Of a stretch of DNA of 64,000 nucleotides, positions 8,856-16,986 are shown one piece after another (the first letter of the stretch is position 1; every line of letters starts with the position of its first letter). The DNA comes from Winogradskyella schleiferi. GTDB lineage: Bacteria; Bacteroidota; Bacteroidia; Flavobacteriales; Flavobacteriaceae. The DNA lies in contig NZ_CP053351.1 in the NCBI RefSeq assembly GCF_013394655.1, positions 3,574,001-3,638,000 on the forward strand, read 5' to 3'. Below the pieces are notes generated by a model. The model saw only the letters and a program-made list of their open reading frames with translations, searched no databases and had not been told where the DNA came from. A program made the translations under genes and the position numbers.

Positions 8856-8967
8856 TCCTATCCCAACCCTTTCCAAAGGAAAGGGCTAAGACCGTATTAA
8901 TTATTCAGTTTTTTTCATTGATAAATACCCGCAATTGTCCCCTTCCTTAGGAAGGGTTAGGGTAGGA
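8856..8967. repeat. REP-like inverted pair between etfB and etfA
   Basis: The 112-bp element starts TCCTATCCCAACCCTTTCC and ends with the inverted counterpart (reverse complement TCCTACCCTAACCCTTCC). Each arm contains its own hairpin: CCCTTTCC-AAA-GGAAAGGG at 8867-8885 and CCCTTCC-TTA-GGAAGGG at 8940-8956. Two facing hairpins with matching outer ends are the layout of REP doublets. It fills nearly the whole gap between the two subunit genes and may affect RNA stability or subunit ratio. Confidence 0.7.
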
Positions 8968-8968
8968 T

Positions 8969-9715
8969 TTAAATCACCTTAGCTTCATTATGAAGCAAAT
9001 TCACTAATTCATCTATATTATCGGCATCTACCAATTTAACTGTACCTTTTGGTGCTGGTTTTTCAAAACTTAACGCTTTGGTTTCTGCATTTGCATCAGT
9101 AGGCTCTACAACCGTTAAAGGTTTTTTACGTGCCATCATAATACCTCTCATATTTGGAATACGTAGATCACTTTCTTCAACCAAACCTTTTTGTCCGCCA
9201 ATAACCAATGGTAACGTAGTACTTACCGTTTCTTTACCACCATCAATTTCCCTTACCGCCTTTGCATTAGTGCCATCAACTTCTAAACTGATACAATTGG
9301 CCACAAAATTAGCACCAATCATTCCTGCTAACATCCCTGGAACCATTGCACCATTGTAATCAATGGATTCTCTACCAGCAATAACCAAATCATATCCACC
9401 ATCGTTAACCACTTTTGCCAATTGCTTGGCCACGGCATAACCATCCGTTGCAGGTGTGTTTACTCTAATAGCCGAATCTGCACCAATGGCTAAAGCTTTT
9501 CTTAAAGTTGGCTCAGTTTCCGCACCTCCTACATTGACCACATCCACACTTGCACCTTGTTTTTCTTTAAACCACATGGCACGCGTTAGACCAAATTCGT
9601 CATTAGGATTGATAACAAATTGTACACCATTAGTGTCAAATTTAGTATCACCATCTGTAAAATTAATCTTTGAGGTTGTATCAGGTACATGACTAATACA
9701 TACTAATATTTTCAT
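8969..9715 (-). CDS. etfB: Electron transfer flavoprotein beta subunit
   Basis: This 248-residue partner of EtfA binds AMP and shapes the electron-transfer site. It shows the family pattern ILVCISHVPDT at the start, NPNDEFGLTRAM (about 37-48), the AMP/recognition region VIAGRESIDYNGAMVPGMLA, and LPLVIGGQKGLVEESDLRIP near 170. It is the first gene of the etfBA unit, with a -7 box and a perfect 28-bp palindrome upstream, so the pair is likely controlled by a dimeric regulator. Confidence 0.97.
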   Translation of the reverse strand: MKILVCISHVPDTTSKINFTDGDTKFDTNGVQFVINPNDEFGLTRAMWFKEKQGASVDVVNVGGAETEPTLRKALAIGADSAIRVNTPATDGYAVAKQLAKVVNDGGYDLVIAGRESIDYNGAMVPGMLAGMIGANFVANCISLEVDGTNAKAVREIDGGKETVSTTLPLVIGGQKGLVEESDLRIPNMRGIMMARKKPLTVVEPTDANAETKALSFEKPAPKGTVKLVDADNIDELVNLLHNEAKVI

Positions 9716-9754
9716 ATAAAAATGATTTATTTTAAATGTTTTTCTTACTGAGCA

Positions 9755-9762
9755 CGAAGATA
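9755..9762 (-). promoter_or_regulatory. Probable -7 box of etfB (TATCTTCG)
   Basis: On the minus strand TATCTTCG differs from TAnnTTTG by one base and lies about 40 nt before the etfB start. The position where a -33 element would sit falls inside the 28-bp palindrome. Confidence 0.55.
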
Positions 9763-9776
9763 AAAATAATAAATTG

Positions 9777-9804
9777 AATTTTACTATGCATGCATAGTAA
9801 AATT
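9777..9804. promoter_or_regulatory. Perfect 28-bp palindrome, probable operator upstream of etfBA
   Basis: The 14-nt half site AATTTTACTATGCA is followed directly by its exact reverse complement, with no mismatch. It overlaps the expected -33 region of the etfB promoter and has no T-tract, so it is not a terminator. A dimeric regulator site is the natural reading; the regulator is not visible here. pdhB, on the other side, starts about 240 nt away. Confidence 0.7.
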
Positions 9805-10043
9805 TTCATAAAATTAATTTTCAGTTGTTAAAGTGTCAATTTTTCAAAAATTTGAAGATTTTTTGCTTAATCTGCTACATTTTTCAATTTCCCATTTAAA
9901 AAGTATTCGTTAAATGACACACACATTAGAATAAAAATAAGTCTTCTCATAAGTCTTCTCAATTTTTTCTTTTTTCAGTTTAAAATTAATGGCATTATAT
10001 AGCATAGAATTATTATTTTTGTTCTTCGATTAAAAACAAGAAC

Positions 10044-11021
10044 ATGAAGACAATTCAATTTAGAGAAGCTATTTGCGAAGCCATGAGCGAAGAAATGCGC
10101 AGAGATGAAAGTGTGTACCTTATGGGTGAAGAAGTAGCAGAATACAACGGTGCCTATAAAGCATCTAAAGGCATGTTAGATGAATTTGGAGCCAAACGTG
10201 TTATTGATACACCTATTGCAGAGCTCGGTTTTGCTGGTATCGCTATTGGGTCTACAATGACAGGTAACAGACCTATTGTAGAATATATGACCTTTAACTT
10301 CTCTTTAGTTGGTATTGATCAAATAATAAATAATGCGGCAAAAATCAGACAAATGTCTGGTGGTCAGTTCAACTGTCCTATCGTATTTAGAGGCCCAACA
10401 GCTTCTGCCGGTCAGTTAGGCGCAACGCATTCGCAAGCTTTTGAAAACTGGTTTGCAAACACTCCTGGTTTAAAAGTAGTAGTACCATCCAACCCTTATG
10501 ATGCCAAAGGTTTGCTAAAAGCTGCCATTAGAGATGACGATCCTGTTATTTTTATGGAAAGTGAGCAAATGTATGGTGATAAAGGTGAGGTGCCAGATGG
10601 AGAATATGTATTGCCAATTGGCGTTGCTGAGATTAAGCGCGAAGGCACCGATGTGACTATCGTATCTTTCGGTAAAATTATAAAAGAAGCCTATAAAGCT
10701 GCAGACGAATTGGAGAAAGAAGGCATTTCTTGTGAAATCATAGATTTGCGTACGGTAAGACCTATGGACAGGCAAGCAATCTTAACTTCTGTTAAGAAAA
10801 CAAATCGTTTGGTCGTTTTGGAAGAAGCATGGCCTTTTGGAAATGTCGCGACAGAAATCACCTATTTAGTTCAGTCGGAAGCCTTTGATTATTTGGATGC
10901 TCCAATTGTAAAAATAAATACTGCAGATACTCCTGCACCTTATTCTCCGGTTTTATTAGAAGAATGGTTGCCAAATAGCAACGATGTTGTTAAGGCCGTA
11001 AAAAAAGTAATGTACAAATAA
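10044..11021 (+). CDS. pdhB: Pyruvate dehydrogenase E1 component, beta subunit
   Basis: This protein forms the alpha2beta2 E1 enzyme that decarboxylates pyruvate with thiamine diphosphate in the pyruvate dehydrogenase complex. The 325 residues include MGEEVAEYNGAYK, the TPP-proximal segment RPIVEYMTFNFS, FRGPTASAGQLGATHSQAFE, and the C-terminal transketolase domain with VVLEEAWPFGN. No alpha subunit, E2 or E3 gene is in the neighbourhood, so the complex is encoded at separate loci. A branched-chain oxoacid E1 beta is the closest alternative, but the sequence reads as PdhB. Confidence 0.92.
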   Translation: MKTIQFREAICEAMSEEMRRDESVYLMGEEVAEYNGAYKASKGMLDEFGAKRVIDTPIAELGFAGIAIGSTMTGNRPIVEYMTFNFSLVGIDQIINNAAKIRQMSGGQFNCPIVFRGPTASAGQLGATHSQAFENWFANTPGLKVVVPSNPYDAKGLLKAAIRDDDPVIFMESEQMYGDKGEVPDGEYVLPIGVAEIKREGTDVTIVSFGKIIKEAYKAADELEKEGISCEIIDLRTVRPMDRQAILTSVKKTNRLVVLEEAWPFGNVATEITYLVQSEAFDYLDAPIVKINTADTPAPYSPVLLEEWLPNSNDVVKAVKKVMYK

Positions 11022-11108
11022 ATAGCAGTTTTCTGCGTTTAGTAAACTTCATTAGTAACCCTTAAACTATAGTTTAGCATGGTTGTTGATGAAGTTTGTT
11101 TTTTTATT

Positions 11109-13619
11109 ATGAAGTTAAAATTATCAATACTTTTTATAGCACTAGGTTTTTTATCTGCCATCGCTCAGACCAAAGTTAGCGGTCATGTCTATGATGAAAA
11201 TAATGTTCCTATTCCCTTTGCCAACGTATTGTTCAAAGGCTCTACCCTAGGCACTATAACCAATGAAGATGGCAAGTTTTATTTGGAATCTGACGACAAT
11301 TGGGACACTCTTATTATTTCATTTGTTGGATTTGAAATGCTGGAAATTCCGCTGACCAAACGTGTCAATTACGATTTAAGATATATACTAAAAGAAGAAA
11401 CATCCTCTTTGGATGAAGTACTCATTGTAACAGGAAAACAATCCAAGAAGGCCTCTGAAAATCCAGCGATACGAATTCTTAAAAAAATCTGGGAACGAAA
11501 ACGTAAAAATGGACTTAGTCAATTTAAACAATACGAATACGATCAATACGAAAAAGTAGAATTTGACCTCAACACCATCGATAGTGCCTTAATAAAAAGT
11601 AAGCTTTTTAAAGGTATGGAGTTTGTATTTGAAGAAGTGGATACGTCTAATGTTACGGGAAAAACCTATTTACCTATTTTTTTAAACGAGTCTGTAAAGA
11701 AAATATCTGGTGACAATATCATCAATAAAGAACGTGAAGATTTAATAGGCAATAAAAATTCCGGATTTAGTAATAACCAGGTTATTATCGATTTTATTGA
11801 TGACCTCTATTCCGAATATAGTGTTTACGACAATTACCTAAAGTTTTTTGATAAAAGCTTTGTTAGTCCTTTGAGTAGGACAGGAATCCAAACGTACAAT
11901 TACGTGTTGTCCGATAGTGCCTTTATTGGTGACAAATGGTGTTACAATATTATATATTACCCAAGGCGAAAAAACGAATTGACCTTTAAAGGCGACTTTT
12001 GGGTCAATGATTCTACTTATGCCATAAAAGAAATTAATCTTCAGGCCTCAAAAAGTGCCAATATCAATTGGGTTAAGGAGATTTATATAGAACAGGAGTT
12101 TGAAGTTCTAAACGACTCCGTTTTTCTTATAGAACGTGATTATTTCCTTTCCGATTTTGCTCTTAACAAAAAAGAAATGTCTAGAGGTGTCTACGGCAAA
12201 CGGACTACGATTTATGACAACTATAAATTTGATCAACCCAAAGATCCAGATTTTTACGACAAGGAAGTCTATAACTATGATGCAGATGTTTATAATCGAG
12301 AAGACGACTTTTGGGAAACCAATAGACTTGAAGCCTTAAACAAAGATGAAAAAGGCGTTTACAAAATGTTGGACACGCTTAAAACGGTTAAGAAATTTAA
12401 ACGCTTATACAATCTAGGAAGTATTCTCGCTTCGGGATATATTGAAGTGCCGAGTATTAATTTCGATTATGGTCCTATATTTTCAACTTTTGGGTATAAC
12501 GAAGTCGAAGGAATAAGGTTACGAACAGGAGGACGAACCTACTTTGGCCCAAATGATCTTTGGCGACTGGAAGGCTTTTTAGCTTATGGATTTAGAGATG
12601 ATAAATTCAAATATGGTATTTCGGGCAAATGGCTTATGGACAAGCGTTCGCGATTAACCATTTTTGGTGGTAACCGTCGCGATGTGGAACAGATTGGAGC
12701 GAGTTTAACCAGTTCTTCCGATGTTTTGGGCCGTAGTTTGGCATCGTCTGCCGTTATTGGCACCAGCACTAACGATAAATTGAGTAATATTAATTTGACC
12801 AATCTTGGATTTTCTATTGAACCCATCAGGAATTTCGAAATACGTGTGGACGGTAGTTTAAGAACACTGAGCTCTGCATCTCCAACGTTTAGTTTAGATT
12901 ATAACGACCCAAATTCTCCCACAGGCATTTCTTCCGAGATCGACCAATTTGAATCCAGGTTATCCCTCGCCTTTTATCCTAAACGCCAAATGACAGGTTT
13001 TGGCGTGGAACGCAGAATCAAGAACGACAATTTTGCAACGTTGTTTGCTCAAATAAGTCGAGGAGATCGCAATTGGTTTAACAGTGATTTTGACTATACC
13101 AAAGTACAGTTTTCGTACATACAACCATGGCAAATTGGTGGTTTCGGAAGATTGGCGACTTCGGTAGAATTAGGAAAGACATTTGGAGCAGTCCCTCTCG
13201 GTTTACTGAGTATTGTTCCTGGTAATCAGAGTTATTTTTCAATTTACAATACGTTTCCTCAATTGGACTTTTACGAGTTTGTTACTGATACCTATAGCTC
13301 TATGCATATTGAGCATAATTTTAATGGTCGGGTTTTTTCCAGGATTCCATTCCTAAAAAAGTATAATTTAAGAGCTATTTTGGGCTTAAGAGGTGTTTGG
13401 GGCGAACTCTCGGATGAAAATATCGCGCTTAATACCACAGGCAGTCCTGTTCAAATCCCATTGGTAGCTCCTGATTCTCGCATTTATTACGAGTATAGTT
13501 TTGGTATTGCGAATATCTTCAAAGTGCTACGTTTAGATTTTAATTTCAGAGGTAATTATTTAGACCGACCAAATGCGAGACCGTTTGGTGTTACCGGAAG
13601 TTTTGGTTTTTATTTTTAG
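11109..13619 (+). CDS. DUF5686 outer-membrane protein with carboxypeptidase-like regulatory domain
   Basis: The reading frame is open from 11079, but the ATG at 11109 begins a good signal peptide (MKLKLSILFIALGFLSAIAQ), so that start is chosen. The mature protein opens with a CarboxypepD_reg-like beta-sandwich (KVSGHVYDENNVPIPFANVL, ending near LIISFVGFEMLEIPL). It continues with a long DUF5686 region whose C-terminal half alternates short amphipathic strands and ends in GSFGFYF, typical of an outer-membrane beta-barrel. DUF5686 proteins are common in Bacteroidota, with no settled function. It follows pdhB by under 100 nt but is probably independent of it. Confidence 0.88.
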   Translation: MKLKLSILFIALGFLSAIAQTKVSGHVYDENNVPIPFANVLFKGSTLGTITNEDGKFYLESDDNWDTLIISFVGFEMLEIPLTKRVNYDLRYILKEETSSLDEVLIVTGKQSKKASENPAIRILKKIWERKRKNGLSQFKQYEYDQYEKVEFDLNTIDSALIKSKLFKGMEFVFEEVDTSNVTGKTYLPIFLNESVKKISGDNIINKEREDLIGNKNSGFSNNQVIIDFIDDLYSEYSVYDNYLKFFDKSFVSPLSRTGIQTYNYVLSDSAFIGDKWCYNIIYYPRRKNELTFKGDFWVNDSTYAIKEINLQASKSANINWVKEIYIEQEFEVLNDSVFLIERDYFLSDFALNKKEMSRGVYGKRTTIYDNYKFDQPKDPDFYDKEVYNYDADVYNREDDFWETNRLEALNKDEKGVYKMLDTLKTVKKFKRLYNLGSILASGYIEVPSINFDYGPIFSTFGYNEVEGIRLRTGGRTYFGPNDLWRLEGFLAYGFRDDKFKYGISGKWLMDKRSRLTIFGGNRRDVEQIGASLTSSSDVLGRSLASSAVIGTSTNDKLSNINLTNLGFSIEPIRNFEIRVDGSLRTLSSASPTFSLDYNDPNSPTGISSEIDQFESRLSLAFYPKRQMTGFGVERRIKNDNFATLFAQISRGDRNWFNSDFDYTKVQFSYIQPWQIGGFGRLATSVELGKTFGAVPLGLLSIVPGNQSYFSIYNTFPQLDFYEFVTDTYSSMHIEHNFNGRVFSRIPFLKKYNLRAILGLRGVWGELSDENIALNTTGSPVQIPLVAPDSRIYYEYSFGIANIFKVLRLDFNFRGNYLDRPNARPFGVTGSFGFYF

Positions 13620-13657
13620 CGTGCTATCAAATCAGGTATTATGCCAATTATGGTAAT

Positions 13658-14095
13658 TTATTTTCTATTTTTTATTTCGGATCTCCGCATTGGCATAGCA
13701 TCGATCGTAGCAAAAAGTTTATCAGTGGTAAGTATATTATCTTGCTGAAGCTTTATAGAACCATCCAAGCCAATTAAAATCACTTTAAAATCCGATTGAT
13801 TGTTGGCATACCTCTTAAACAATTTAGAGGAAGTCGTCCAATTATTGTCCGACTTACCGTTTTGGTAATCCACCGATTTATATTGATCAGGTAATATATG
13901 ATATATGATTAATCTTCTGTCCGCAAAACCTTCATATGATGTATCGAATTCTTCAATTTGGTTGTTGTAAACTTCGGAATCTTGGGTTTTAGAGATAATG
14001 AGAATTAGTCTATTTTCCCATTTATGCGAATCGAGATTTTGGCCAGTTAATTTAGAGGTCATTAGAATTAGTGCTACTATTAAAAAGGCTCTCAT
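13658..14095 (-). CDS. DUF4174 secreted small protein
   Basis: The ATG at 14095 (MRAFLIVALILMTSKLTGQ) starts a signal peptide; the longer frame to 14125 would need a TTG start. The mature part shows the DUF4174 pattern: HKWENRLILII near the start, RRLIIYHIL in the middle, FKVILIGLDGSIKLQ, and the closing DAMPMRRSEI. DUF4174 has a thioredoxin-like fold prediction but no CxxC here, and its function is unknown. It converges with the DUF5686 gene; the 38-nt gap shows no clear terminator. Confidence 0.85.
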   Translation of the reverse strand: MRAFLIVALILMTSKLTGQNLDSHKWENRLILIISKTQDSEVYNNQIEEFDTSYEGFADRRLIIYHILPDQYKSVDYQNGKSDNNWTTSSKLFKRYANNQSDFKVILIGLDGSIKLQQDNILTTDKLFATIDAMPMRRSEIKNRK

Positions 14096-14199
14096 TTTAT
14101 TGTTTTGAATGTTGTCTATAGTCAATTTTCAAAGATTGATAAAGATACAACTTATATAAAACTCATTAAATCATTTTCCTTTGATGTTTTTATAGCCAG

Positions 14200-14847
14200 T
14201 TAATTTGTAGATTCCAGTTGTTTATGCGAACCATCACAATTAGGCATTCGTTTCGATAATCCACAGACACAATCATGCAATCCTTTTCCGTTAAAGATTC
14301 TTTCCATGTGTTTTTCAATTCTAGACTGTCGTGTTTTGGCTTGTTTGGCTTTAGCGAAGTGAAGAAGATATCCTCTTTGCCGTCCTCCTGTTAAGGCTTT
14401 AAATGCCTTTTCAAACTCTGAATTTTCTTTAAACTTTTGTTTTAATTCTTCTGGAACATCATAGTCCGACGTTTTCTTTTTTTTAACCTGTAATCCCAAT
14501 TTTTCAACTTCAATTGCTTCAAAAATGTAGGCTTTTATTATGGGTTTGAGAACTTCAATTTCTTTAGTGTTTGTAAATCTAATTTGCCGTCCGTATTGGG
14601 TATTCTCCGTTTGTTGAATGAGAATTTTTTCTAGATCCTTAAGCAATGCACCTTTATTAAATAGTAGGGCGCAATAATCTTTAAACCCATGAATTAAGGC
14701 AATATTCTTACCGTTCAGTGTATAGCAAGGATGCATCCATTTAAAATCTTCAGTCAAACCACAATCGAGGATTATTTCACGAAGTTTAGTGAGTTCGTCT
14801 TGCCAATGGTTAAGTTGACTTAGGTATTTATCTACTTTATTGTTCAT
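14200..14847 (-). CDS. DUF1801/YdeI-type protein fused to a CDGSH iron-sulfur motif
   Basis: Residues 1-110 resemble DUF1801 (FKWMHPCYTLNGKNIALIHGFKDYCALLFNKG), and about 120-190 resemble the YdeI/OmdA C-terminal domain (VPEELKQKF, RGYLLHFAKAKQAKTRQSRI). The last 25 residues then contain a complete CDGSH site: C193, C195, C204 and H208 in CVCGLSKRMPNCDGSH. CDGSH sites bind a redox-active 2Fe-2S cluster through three cysteines and one histidine. Its start codon overlaps the stop of the lipoprotein gene upstream (ATGA), so the two are co-translated. The function is not established. Confidence 0.85.
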   Translation of the reverse strand: MNNKVDKYLSQLNHWQDELTKLREIILDCGLTEDFKWMHPCYTLNGKNIALIHGFKDYCALLFNKGALLKDLEKILIQQTENTQYGRQIRFTNTKEIEVLKPIIKAYIFEAIEVEKLGLQVKKKKTSDYDVPEELKQKFKENSEFEKAFKALTGGRQRGYLLHFAKAKQAKTRQSRIEKHMERIFNGKGLHDCVCGLSKRMPNCDGSHKQLESTN

Positions 14848-15413
14848 TGGTTGTTATATAATTCGATGGCTTGCAAGAATTTTTTTCCGCCTGCTTCCGT
14901 TTGGTCGTATATGAATCCATTTAATTCAGGATGGTTTTCATCAATCCATTTTAAGAGTTTTGTTCTGTTTCTTTCCCAAGTTTGTTCATCCCAACTCACA
15001 TATTCTGTTTCTATAGAACTAATTTTATCATTTTGAAATCTTAGAATTTCATAGGTAATAAATGGTTTTTCGTGAAGCAAAGTGATTCTTTTGTCTAACT
15101 TTGAAATCTTTGCTTTTACCATATCGTTGTACTCTTCCATTTGAAGAATTTCGTAAGTAGGCTCAAATGCCGAATCCCATTTCAACCAGTTCTCGATATA
15201 GTTTTCCTGCGAATATCTCTGTACATAATTATATTCAGGTATTTCAGTCAGCAGGCTATCGATCAATAGAGTTTTTACAGCAGCACCATCAGACTGGTCT
15301 AGTGCTTTGTAGTATTGTTTTGCGATGTTTAGTCTGGTAACAGCTTTGCCTGCATTTTCACAGCTTATGAGTGCTATTATGACTAAAAGAAAAATGATTA
15401 ATGTTTTGTTCAT
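14844..15413 (-). CDS. Lipoprotein of unknown function
   Basis: The 189-residue protein begins with a lipoprotein signal (MNKTLIIFLLVIIALISC, lipobox cysteine 18). The body is alpha/beta with the feel of an NTF2/SnoaL-like fold (NIAKQYYKALDQSDGAAVKTLL, ITYEILRFQNDKISSIETEY), but I do not recognise a named family. It overlaps the downstream YdeI-CDGSH gene by 4 nt, suggesting an operon of two. Confidence 0.75.
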   Translation of the reverse strand: MNKTLIIFLLVIIALISCENAGKAVTRLNIAKQYYKALDQSDGAAVKTLLIDSLLTEIPEYNYVQRYSQENYIENWLKWDSAFEPTYEILQMEEYNDMVKAKISKLDKRITLLHEKPFITYEILRFQNDKISSIETEYVSWDEQTWERNRTKLLKWIDENHPELNGFIYDQTEAGGKKFLQAIELYNNQ

Positions 15414-15512
15414 TTTTGCTTCGTTGGAATGAGTCTTTAAAATGGCTATGTATTATGAGGATCTAATGAAATCCTTAAAGCTTTTGGGACCAAAGATTTG
15501 AGCATAACTATT

Positions 15513-16094
15513 TTATTCCTCTGTTTCTTTTACAACTTTAGTTTTAGACAAAAAGTCGTGAATTCCGTTTTTCACGAATAAAAACGAAATTCGGTCAAAT
15601 GGAATAAGTCTGCAAAAAGTACGAGAAATAATATCTGCATTCTCAGGTTTTTCACCATTCATTTTTATTACTCTCGTTTTTGTCACAAACTTTCCAACAG
15701 TTTTTTGAAACTTAATTTCCATTATTGCATAATATCCAATGAATGTTACAAATATAATTACATATCCAAGTAACATTTGATTTCCATCATTAGCACTTAA
15801 TGGAAAAGTCAAAATTGCTGAAATAATTAGCCAAATAATAAAGTCAATTATGAAGTTTAAAAATCGAATGCCAGAACCAACTACATTAGAGTCAACTTTT
15901 TGTTTTTTCACTTTCTCAACGGTTGCTTTTTCTTTTATTCTTTCAAATTCTGACGTTTCAATATTCCGTCTTTCAACTTCCGCTTCTGCTGCTTCAATTG
16001 CTGTTGGATTATAATTTCCTCGTTCGACTGTTACAATCCTTATTAATTCTTTGTCTGTCCTTTCGGACATCACTTTCACAAATTCATTTTCCAT
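15513..16094 (-). CDS. RDD family membrane protein
   Basis: The 193-residue protein has a soluble, charged N-terminal segment (1-65). It then has an RDD-type core: GSGIRFLNFIIDFIIWLIIS starting a first helix (about 72-98), a second helix (about 106-125), and the downstream motif QKTVGKFVTKTRVI with KPENADIISRTFCRLIPFD. RDD proteins are small membrane proteins, some implicated in ion transport. No partner gene is adjacent. The family call rests on the core motifs; the substrate is unknown. Confidence 0.85.
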   Translation of the reverse strand: MENEFVKVMSERTDKELIRIVTVERGNYNPTAIEAAEAEVERRNIETSEFERIKEKATVEKVKKQKVDSNVVGSGIRFLNFIIDFIIWLIISAILTFPLSANDGNQMLLGYVIIFVTFIGYYAIMEIKFQKTVGKFVTKTRVIKMNGEKPENADIISRTFCRLIPFDRISFLFVKNGIHDFLSKTKVVKETEE

Positions 16095-16258
16095 TATTAT
16101 GATGGTAGGTTTATATTAATGCCAACAAGTTATAAGATTAACAAATATACCCATATCCCATTTCAATTTAGGGATAAGCGAAATTTTGTTCCTATTTCTC
16201 ACAATAACACCATATCCACAAATCCATCATACATCATTGCCAAAATCAAACAATAAAC

Positions 16259-16266
16259 TATATTTG
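16259..16266 (+). promoter_or_regulatory. Promoter of ppa (TTG-N19-TATATTTG)
   Basis: TATATTTG fits TAnnTTTG exactly, and TTG at 16237-16239 lies 19 nt upstream, the expected -33/-7 spacing of Bacteroidota sigma-A promoters. Confidence 0.8.
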
Positions 16267-16326
16267 CAGCTTCTTAAATCGTTGAATATTTCAACTGATA
16301 TTGAAGTATAATAAAACAAATTTACC

Positions 16327-16854
16327 ATGTCAACAAAAGAAAATTTAACTTTCGATGTATTAATAGAGATACCCAAAGGAAGCCGTAATAAATATGAATA
16401 CGATTTTACATTACATAAAATTCGTTTCGATCGTATGTTGTTTTCATCTATGATGTATCCTGGAGATTATGGTTTTATTCCTGAAACCTTGGCTTTAGAT
16501 AGCGACCCCTTGGATGTATTGGTCTTAGGACATCAGCCAACTTACCCAATGGTAGTTATGGAAGTACGACCAATCGGTGTTTTCCACATGACCGATGAAA
16601 AAGGACCGGATGAAAAAATAATCTGTGTACCAGTATCAGACCCTATCTGGAGTAACAATAAAGATATTAGCGATTTAAATCCGCATAGATTAAAAGAAAT
16701 AGAGCATTTCTTCCAAGTGTATAAAGATTTAGAAAAGAAGAAAGTTGATGTCGGTGGTTGGGGAAATGCCGAGGAAGCTATTCAAATTTATCACGAGTGT
16801 GTGCAACGCTATGACGAAAGTGAACATAAAAAGAAACGCACCTTTACAATTTAG
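16327..16854 (+). CDS. ppa: Inorganic pyrophosphatase (family I, cytosolic)
   Basis: This enzyme hydrolyses pyrophosphate to two phosphates in the cytosol. The 175-residue length is standard. Family I residues are visible in IPKGSRNKYEYD, YPGDYGFIPETLALDSDPLDVLVLG (metal-binding aspartates) and GPDEKIICVPVSDP. It lies directly upstream of the membrane-bound pyrophosphatase gene, so both ways of spending pyrophosphate sit together. A terminator and a new -7 box between them indicate separate transcripts. Confidence 0.97.
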   Translation: MSTKENLTFDVLIEIPKGSRNKYEYDFTLHKIRFDRMLFSSMMYPGDYGFIPETLALDSDPLDVLVLGHQPTYPMVVMEVRPIGVFHMTDEKGPDEKIICVPVSDPIWSNNKDISDLNPHRLKEIEHFFQVYKDLEKKKVDVGGWGNAEEAIQIYHECVQRYDESEHKKKRTFTI

Positions 16855-16885
16855 GATTAGACGATTTTTTAAACTTTAAAATATT

Positions 16886-16921
16886 AAAAAAGCAATATTG
16901 AGCAATTGATATTGCTTTTTT
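16886..16921 (+). terminator. Intrinsic terminator of ppa
   Basis: The arms AAAAAGCAATAT and ATATTGCTTTTT surround a 10-nt loop, ending in a T-run. Confidence 0.85.
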
Positions 16922-16943
16922 CGTAAAATATAATTCATTTTAC

Positions 16944-16951
16944 TACTTTTG
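16944..16951 (+). promoter_or_regulatory. -7 box of hppA (TACTTTTG)
   Basis: TACTTTTG fits the TAnnTTTG consensus 35 nt before the hppA start codon. No clear -33 TTG is seen. Confidence 0.65.
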
Positions 16952-16986
16952 CCCAGCTAAAAAACAATCAAATTAAAAATTATAAT

